Part shown: positions 22,699 through 27,166 of the stretch, one piece after another | Layout of the letters: every line of letters starts with the position of its first letter | How positions within the stretch are numbered: the first letter of the stretch is position 1 | DNA from: CAZMHN01 sp964566145 | GTDB taxonomy: Bacteria > Patescibacteriota > Patescibacteriia > Veblenbacterales > UBA10138 | DNA length: 27,166 nt | NCBI GenBank assembly: GCA_964566145.1 | Contig: CAZMHN010000013.1 | Span: forward strand, 1 to 27,166 | Direction of reading: 5' to 3' | Program-made: the position numbers and the translations under genes | Notes under the pieces: generated by a model | Databases searched by the model: none | What the model was told of the DNA's origin: nothing | What the model saw: only the letters and a program-made list of their open reading frames with translations

Positions 22699-22746
22699 GG
22701 TTTTTCTCCTTTTTCGGGGATTTGTTAGATTTTTTCCGGTCAGCGC

Positions 22747-22775
22747 ATGGTACCCCTGCCCGAACCAGGCGTCAA
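22747..22775 (-). promoter_or_regulatory. Promoter of the minus-strand gene
   Basis: On the minus strand TTGACG (complement of 22770-22775) and TACCAT (complement of 22747-22752) are 17 bp apart. The transcript would start near 22740, leaving a leader of about 42 bases that contains AAGGAG. Confidence 0.6.
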
Positions 22776-22838
22776 TCGCTTGGCATTTGACAGAATCCAA
22801 TACCCTTGACCTGTGGATTTCCTAGGGTTTTGAGGGTT

Positions 22839-22847
22839 TGCTATACT
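22839..22847 (+). promoter_or_regulatory. Extended -10 promoter of the HU gene
   Basis: TGCTATACT fits the extended -10 form. The start would be near 22854, leaving a leader of about 27 bases with AAGGAG (22870-22875) before the ATG at 22881. Confidence 0.65.
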
Positions 22848-22880
22848 ACTGGTGCTTATTTCCTAACCCAAGGAGCCGTT

Positions 22881-23165
22881 ATGGCCAAAGGCATGACGAA
22901 GTCTCAGGTCCTTTCAGCCCTGGCTGAGAAGACCGGCCACAGTCGCAAGGACACGAGCGCCGTTATAGAGGCGCTGGTATCCATGGCGTACAGTGAGGCC
23001 AAGAGGTCCGGGGAGTTCACCATCCCTGGCCTGGGCAAGCTGGTCAAGAAGCAGCGTGCCGCCCGCATGGGCCGCAACCCTGCTACCGGCGAGGCGATCA
23101 AGATCCCGGCCAAGACCGTGGTCAAGTTCCGCGTCGCGAAGGCTGCTAAGGACGCGATCCTGTAG
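22881..23165 (+). CDS. HU/IHF-family DNA-binding protein
   Basis: This 94-residue histone-like protein packs and bends DNA as a dimer. It shows the family plan: N-terminal helix pair (MTKSQVLSALAEKTGHSRKD), a dimer core with FTIPGLGKLVKKQR, the DNA-binding arm with GRNPATGE (about 66-73), and PAKTVVKFRVAKAAKD. I placed the start at ATG 22881 because AAGGAG lies five bases upstream; an in-frame ATG at 22806 precedes the promoter and can be dismissed. It is monocistronic, with its own promoter and a strong hairpin after it. Confidence 0.95.
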   Translation: MAKGMTKSQVLSALAEKTGHSRKDTSAVIEALVSMAYSEAKRSGEFTIPGLGKLVKKQRAARMGRNPATGEAIKIPAKTVVKFRVAKAAKDAIL

Positions 23166-23222
23166 CCGACACATAAAGGCCTAAGGAACGCGGTCGCCCA
23201 CTGCGTACCATAGGCGCCGATG

Positions 23223-23255
23223 CACCGCCCCACACGGAAGACGCGTGGGGCGGTG
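23223..23255 (+). terminator. Strong GC hairpin after the HU gene
   Basis: A perfect 11-bp stem, CACCGCCCCAC (23223-23233) with GTGGGGCGGTG (23245-23255), has an 11-base loop. No T-run follows; TGGTATACT begins at once, so the hairpin abuts a promoter-like element and might instead control it. Confidence 0.55.
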
Positions 23256-23264
23256 TGGTATACT
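23256..23264 (+). promoter_or_regulatory. Extended -10 element after the HU hairpin
   Basis: TGGTATACT has the same extended -10 form as other promoters here. It would start RNA near 23271, next to an ATG at 23274 that opens a 42-codon frame ending at 23402. I see no clear gene in 23265-23399; a TGGTATATT element (23336-23344) is another weak promoter candidate. Confidence 0.4.
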
Positions 23265-23399
23265 AAGCGGCGTATGCCCGGCAATACAACTTCGCTACAG
23301 CTCCCGTCGTCCGTTCGGCTGTTTGGTCATACGCTTGGTATATTATCTAATACTGTAACCAGCCTCGTTTTAGTTCGCTGTCTGGCGGACGAACGAAGT

Positions 23400-23408
23400 T
23401 GATATACT
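23400..23408 (+). promoter_or_regulatory. Extended -10 element at the exchanger start codon
   Basis: TGATATACT ends only four bases before the ATG at 23413. If used, transcription would begin at or just after that ATG, so either the mRNA is leaderless with an unusually short -10-to-start distance, or the upstream TGGTATATT (23336) is the real promoter. Confidence 0.4.
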
Positions 23409-23412
23409 GGGT

Positions 23413-24354
23413 ATGAGCACGTTCGGACTGATCCTGCTTGTGGTTGCCATGTTCTACGGCATTGGCAAGGCGGCCGACCTGGTGATAGTCAATGTCAAGG
23501 CGCTTGGAACAAACCTTGGCATACAGCAGTTCTGGCTTGGCATCGTTCTGGGCCTTCTGACGACATCGCCCGAATTCTTTTTGGGCGTGCAGGCGTCATT
23601 CGAGGGTGTCGGACAGCTGCCGTTCGGCAACCTAACAGGCGGAACCATGGTTCTCATGGGTTTGATAGTGGGAGTGAGCGTGATGGTCAACCGGGAAATA
23701 GACATGTCGGCATCGTTCAAGCATTATGAGATAGTTCTATTGGTAGCGTACCTTACCTTGCCTATCTGGCTGTCCGTGGACGGGCGCCTGAGCACGCTGG
23801 ACGGCTTGATACTTATGCTTACCTACGCCGGCATTGTGGCCTACTTCATCAACGCCAATCGGAGCATACACCCTTCCATACGCCTGGAACGCGGTACCTC
23901 GAATCTTAAAGCGTCGTTTTTGGCCGCGCTCGGGCTCATAGCCATCGTCATTCTGACGCACTTCATATTGGAGCTCACGTTGCCGCTGGCTGAACGTTTC
24001 TACATTCCGCCCCTCGTCATAGGTTTGCTGTTCTTTTCCCTGGGTACGAACCTGCCTGAGCTCACTTTGGCTTTCCGGTCGTGGCAGAGTAAGGCCCGGG
24101 AGCTGTCTCTAGGCAACCTTTTGGGCAGTTCGTTTGCCAATGGTCCCGCATTGGGGTTCATCGCTTTCATGCGTCCCATCAGTTTAGACGATCGGGCTTC
24201 ATTCTGGGCGCTGGCTGTGTCTACGGTGCTACTCGTTACCCTGTTTACTTATTTTTCTTACACCGGACGCAAACTTACCTGGCGGGAAGGCATATGGCTC
24301 GTGGCCGTGTATCTGGTGTTTGCGTTTGGTGAGGCGTACTATCGCTGGCTATGA
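23413..24354 (+). CDS. Na+/Ca2+ exchanger (CaCA) family membrane protein
   Basis: This 313-residue integral membrane antiporter has about ten helices and the two alpha-repeats of the cation/Ca2+ exchanger superfamily. Repeat 1 has LGLLTTSPEFFLGVQ (46-60) and FGNLTGG (71-77). Repeat 2 has FSLGTNLPELTLAF (208-221) and LSLGNLLGSSFANG (231-244). Glu54 and Glu216 are the expected cation-binding acids. A hydrophilic loop at about 148-165 joins the halves. The substrate ion cannot be fixed from sequence; Ca2+/H+ or Ca2+/Na+ exchange is usual. Its stop overlaps the GH1 start by four bases, so they are co-transcribed. Confidence 0.88.
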   Translation: MSTFGLILLVVAMFYGIGKAADLVIVNVKALGTNLGIQQFWLGIVLGLLTTSPEFFLGVQASFEGVGQLPFGNLTGGTMVLMGLIVGVSVMVNREIDMSASFKHYEIVLLVAYLTLPIWLSVDGRLSTLDGLILMLTYAGIVAYFINANRSIHPSIRLERGTSNLKASFLAALGLIAIVILTHFILELTLPLAERFYIPPLVIGLLFFSLGTNLPELTLAFRSWQSKARELSLGNLLGSSFANGPALGFIAFMRPISLDDRASFWALAVSTVLLVTLFTYFSYTGRKLTWREGIWLVAVYLVFAFGEAYYRWL

Positions 24355-25553
24355 CTTCTCTGCCTTTCCCGAAAGGTTTCTTGTGGGGAGCGGCTACATC
24401 GGCGTACCAGGTCGAGGGAGGGAACCAATGGAGCGACTGGGCCGAATGGGAGAAGCGCACAGGCCGAGAACGGTGCGGAGGGGCGGTTGAGCACTACCAG
24501 CGTTTTGCCGACGACTTCGAGCTAGCCAGGGATTTGGGGCACAATGCGCACCGGCTGGGCATAGAGTGGGCCAGGCTCGAACCACAGGAGGACGCGTGGA
24601 ACGAGGAGGCCCTGGCGCACTACGAAGAAGCGCTTGCCAAGCTGAAGGCGCTCGGGTTGGCCGTGTGCCTGACGCTTCAGCATTTCACTTTGCCGCAGTG
24701 GCTGGCGCGCGAGGGCGGGTGGGAATCCGGCCGGGCCGTGGAGCGCTACGTGCGTATGACGGAGAGGGTAGTCCGGCGCCTGGGCAAGTATGTTGATTTA
24801 TGGATTACCGTCAACGAGCCGCTGGTCGCGGCCACCGAGAGCTACCTGTACGGCCACTGGCCGCCGCAGGTGCGGTCGATGTCGCGGACGAAGCGCGTAC
24901 TGACAACGCTGGCCCAGGCGCACCGCGAGGCCTACGATGTCATTCACCGCTTGGCGCCTGGCGCCCGAGTCGGCGTAGCGCATAACGCGTTCTCGTTCGC
25001 GCCCCTGAGGTCCTGGCTCCCAACCGACCGTTGGGCGGCCCGCTCGGCGGACAGATTCTGGAACGATGCGTTCTTCGGCCTGACGCAGGGCCGCCATGAT
25101 TTTCTCGGCCTCAACTACTACTTCCACCAGCGCGCTAAGTTCTGTCTCAATCTTAGGCGCGGCGGAGTGTGCTTTGCCGATCCCAGGAAGCTGGGGTTGG
25201 AAGTGTCGGCGCTGGGCTGGGAGGTATACCCAGCAGGACTGAGGGAGGTGCTCCTGCGCTTCGCCCGCGCCTACCGCCTGCCAGTGTACGTGACGGAGAA
25301 CGGCATAGCGCCGCAGAATGAAGAACAGCGTACGAGCTTTTTGGTGCGGTCATTGGGGGAGGTGCACAGCGCTGTAGCCTCCGGCGCGGACGTCCGCGGA
25401 TACTTTTACTGGTCTTTGTTGGATAACTTCGAATGGGACAAGGGGTTCGGCCCGGCGTTCGGCCTCGTCGAGGTCGAACGGAAGACCATGCGCCGCATGC
25501 CGCGGCCGGCAGCCTATGAGTTCAAGCGCATCGCGCAGGCCAATGCACTGTAG
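24351..25553 (+). CDS. GH1 family beta-glycosidase (beta-glucosidase-like)
   Basis: This 400-residue cytosolic retaining glycosidase has all main GH1 features: FLWGAATSAYQVEGG (10-24; Gln20 binds sugar), LQHFTLPQWL (109-118), the acid/base in TVNEP (Glu156), LGLNYY (252-257), the nucleophile in VTENG (Glu316), and YWSLLDNFEW (353-362). It has no signal peptide. It is shorter than usual GH1 enzymes (about 440-480), the shortage lying in loops between about residues 230 and 290. Aglycone preference cannot be inferred. The ATGA overlap shows coupling to the upstream exchanger. Confidence 0.93.
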   Translation: MTSLPFPKGFLWGAATSAYQVEGGNQWSDWAEWEKRTGRERCGGAVEHYQRFADDFELARDLGHNAHRLGIEWARLEPQEDAWNEEALAHYEEALAKLKALGLAVCLTLQHFTLPQWLAREGGWESGRAVERYVRMTERVVRRLGKYVDLWITVNEPLVAATESYLYGHWPPQVRSMSRTKRVLTTLAQAHREAYDVIHRLAPGARVGVAHNAFSFAPLRSWLPTDRWAARSADRFWNDAFFGLTQGRHDFLGLNYYFHQRAKFCLNLRRGGVCFADPRKLGLEVSALGWEVYPAGLREVLLRFARAYRLPVYVTENGIAPQNEEQRTSFLVRSLGEVHSAVASGADVRGYFYWSLLDNFEWDKGFGPAFGLVEVERKTMRRMPRPAAYEFKRIAQANAL

Positions 25554-25574
25554 CCGTCAAAGGCCAAGACAAGG

Positions 25575-25580
25575 TACACT
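25575..25580 (+). promoter_or_regulatory. Possible -10 box before the EamA gene
   Basis: TACACT lies nine bases before the ATG at 25590, giving a start near 25587 and a leader of about three bases. AAAGG at 25583-25587 is too close to the ATG for a normal ribosome site. There is no clear -35 box. Confidence 0.3.
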
Positions 25581-25589
25581 GTAAAGGTT

Positions 25590-26480
25590 ATGAGTTGGAT
25601 TGTGTGGGCAACCGCCGGGTACTTCTTGAACGCCGTGGCTGTGGCCGTGGACAAGGCACTTTTGGGCAGGCGCGAATTGGCGAGTCCGGCCGCCTATACG
25701 CTTACCATTTCGGCCCTGGGGTTGTTCGTGCTGGTACTCGTGCCTTTTGGTTTCGAACTCGGCGAGCCGCACTCTATCCTGTGGGGCGTGCTGTCCGGCT
25801 GTGCTTTCACGCTGGGGCTGTGGCTGATGTTCATGGTACTTAAGCACGGCGAAGCTTCGCGCGTGCCAGCGTTCATAGGGGCTCTGGGCCCAGTGTTCGT
25901 TTTCATGTTCTCATATGTGGTGCTTGGAGAACGGCTGACGGCAGCGGGCGTGGCCGCATTCATACTTCTGGTGGCCGGCGGGTTCCTCATGGTGGGAGGG
26001 AAGGGAGGATTGTCGGGCCGTCACTTGTGGCTGGCGGTGGCGTCCGCGGCCGTGTTCGGGGTGGCCTACGTGCTTTTGAAACTTACATTCGAACAGGCCA
26101 CGTTCGTAACAGCGCTCGTGTGGTCTCGTCTGGGCGCGTTCGTGTTCAGTCTGCTGCTTTTGCTGGTGCCGGGTACCTGGCAGGCGTTCCGTGCCGGCAT
26201 CAAGGACAGCGGCAACGGCGTGAAGACGAGCTTCATCGGCGGGCAGCTTTCAGGCGCCGTGGCCGGGCTCATGAACAGCTATGCCGTTTCCATGGCCAGC
26301 GTTACTTTGGTGAACGCGCTACAGGGAGTACAATATGTGTTCCTGCGTGGCATGGCGATCGTCGTATCTGTCAGTTTCCCCCAGTTCTTCCGTGACGAGT
26401 TCACCGGGAACGTGCTGTGGAGGAAGCTGGCCGGCACCGTGATCATAGTGGCCGGTTTGGCATTTTTGGGCCAAACTTAG
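25590..26480 (+). CDS. EamA/DMT-superfamily transporter
   Basis: This 296-residue membrane protein has about ten helices in two homologous EamA halves. The first ends with PAFIGALGPVFVFMFSYVVL followed by GERLTAAGVAAFILLVAGG, the classic end of an EamA unit. The second ends near VNALQGVQYVFLRGMAIVVS and TVIIVAGLAFLG. Members export or import small metabolites; the substrate cannot be told. It lies between two glycosidase genes, which hints at carbohydrate-related transport, but this is weak evidence. The next gene begins four bases after its stop. Confidence 0.85.
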   Translation: MSWIVWATAGYFLNAVAVAVDKALLGRRELASPAAYTLTISALGLFVLVLVPFGFELGEPHSILWGVLSGCAFTLGLWLMFMVLKHGEASRVPAFIGALGPVFVFMFSYVVLGERLTAAGVAAFILLVAGGFLMVGGKGGLSGRHLWLAVASAAVFGVAYVLLKLTFEQATFVTALVWSRLGAFVFSLLLLLVPGTWQAFRAGIKDSGNGVKTSFIGGQLSGAVAGLMNSYAVSMASVTLVNALQGVQYVFLRGMAIVVSVSFPQFFRDEFTGNVLWRKLAGTVIIVAGLAFLGQT

Positions 26481-26484
26481 TCCT

Positions 26485-27166
26485 ATGCGGTACGTACTCT
26501 GGTTCATGGGAGCGCCGCTTGTCACTATCCTCGTCGTAGGCTTCATACAGGTGCAAAGTTTCCCGTTCTCTTACGCACCCGGATTCACGGTGGCGTTTTC
26601 TTCGTCTCAGGCTCGGTACTTCGGTTTGGATCCCAATGAGGTGTTCGGGGCCGTCATGGCCGAGCTTAAGCCTGCGCATGTCAGGCTTCAGGCCAATTGG
26701 AACGACATTGAGCCTGAGGAGGGGCAGTACCGGTTCGAGGAGCTGGACGGATTCGTGGCGGCGGCGCGCGGTGCCGGAGCCACCGTCACCCTGGCCGTGG
26801 GGCGTAAATTGCCGCGCTGGCCGGAGTGTCACGACCCTGCCTGGCTTCAAGCCGTGCGTCCGGATGAGGTTGAGCGCTATCACTTCCGTATGGTGCAGGC
26901 CGTCATCGAGCACTACCGCGACGAGTCTTCCATTGTGCGCTGGCAGGTGGAGAACGAACCTTTGTTCGCCTATGGCACCTGTCCACAGCCGAACTGGCAT
27001 AAATTCGTGCGGGAGTTGGAACTGGTCCGTTCATTGGACCCGGTCAGGCCCATATTGCTCACTGATTCAGGCGAGCTGTCGTCATGGTGGGAGACCGCCG
27101 CACTGGCGGACGAACAGGGTACGACCATGTACCGGATGACCTGGAACGAGGTGTTCGGGTACTTCC
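26485..27166 (+). CDS. Membrane-anchored clan GH-A glycoside hydrolase, 3'-truncated by window end
   Basis: The frame runs open to the window edge (227 codons seen). It begins with a signal or membrane anchor (about 4-22) and then a TIM-barrel glycosidase domain: VRLQANWNDIEPEEGQYRFE (66-85), AGATVTLAVG (97-106), and RWQVENEPLF (152-161), where Glu158 after Asn is the expected acid/base of clan GH-A. The first half resembles GH39/GH42/GH5-type enzymes; the exact family needs the missing part with the nucleophile. It probably acts outside the cell, in contrast to the cytosolic GH1 enzyme upstream. It starts four bases after the EamA stop, so the two are in one operon. Confidence 0.82.
   Translation, partial: MRYVLWFMGAPLVTILVVGFIQVQSFPFSYAPGFTVAFSSSQARYFGLDPNEVFGAVMAELKPAHVRLQANWNDIEPEEGQYRFEELDGFVAAARGAGATVTLAVGRKLPRWPECHDPAWLQAVRPDEVERYHFRMVQAVIEHYRDESSIVRWQVENEPLFAYGTCPQPNWHKFVRELELVRSLDPVRPILLTDSGELSSWWETAALADEQGTTMYRMTWNEVFGYF

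Noticed and set aside
22699..22800. N-terminal extension of the minus-strand gene
   Set aside because: It covers the promoter and leader, while the internal ATG has AAGGAG at proper distance.
23308..23395. Inverted repeat between CGTCCGTTCG and CGGACGAACG
   Set aside because: The arms are not true reverse complements; the base order differs, so no stable long stem forms.

Overview
The window looks like a piece of a small-genome, host-dependent bacterium of the Candidate Phyla Radiation (Patescibacteria) type. This is inference. It rests on one 4187-residue surface protein among mostly short genes, very tight gene packing, several start codons with no visible Shine-Dalgarno site that sit a few bases after a -10 box, and a pseudopilin, an HU protein and glycosidases in one neighbourhood. 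TGA is used as a normal stop, so this is not a code-25 lineage (Gracilibacteria/SR1). No rRNA, tRNA, CRISPR array or insertion sequence was found.

Layout. 1-1.9 kb: the end of an unrecognised membrane-protein unit (464 aa, possibly 5'-partial), a 44-residue membrane peptide and a 49-residue very basic protein, separated by hairpins. 1.95-6.0 kb: a compact copper-homeostasis operon. It has an ArsR-type repressor fused to a YHS metal domain, with an inverted-repeat operator over its own promoter and start. It is followed by an HMA / DsbD-like membrane / cupredoxin fusion and a Cu(I) P-type ATPase (CopA). 6.05-20.05 kb: a giant gene driven by the best promoter in the window (exact extended -10, TGCTATAAT). 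Its start region and 3' overlaps suggest one operon with a minimal PrsW-like intramembrane protease and a secreted class-A beta-lactamase-fold serine hydrolase.

20.1-22.3 kb: a DoxX-like membrane protein, an exported alanine/glutamate-rich protein, a membrane-anchored FAM173-like methyltransferase and a GspG-like pseudopilin. 22.3-23.2 kb: a convergent unknown minus-strand gene and an HU-family DNA-binding protein. 23.4 kb to the end: a cation/Ca2+ exchanger-family protein, a GH1 beta-glycosidase, an EamA-type transporter and the start of a membrane-anchored clan GH-A glycosidase that runs off the window.

The giant protein is the most novel object. It has N-terminal membrane segments, about 3600 extracellular residues, two C-terminal membrane segments around a basic cytoplasmic loop, and a final extracellular SH3b domain. 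The extracellular part holds beta-sandwich modules, a LamG-like domain, a right-handed beta-helix, and tandem modules that resemble those of phage tail-fibre or receptor-binding proteins. A plausible reading is an episymbiont host-attachment fibre. The adjacent protease and cell-wall-type serine hydrolase may process it or open the wall around it.
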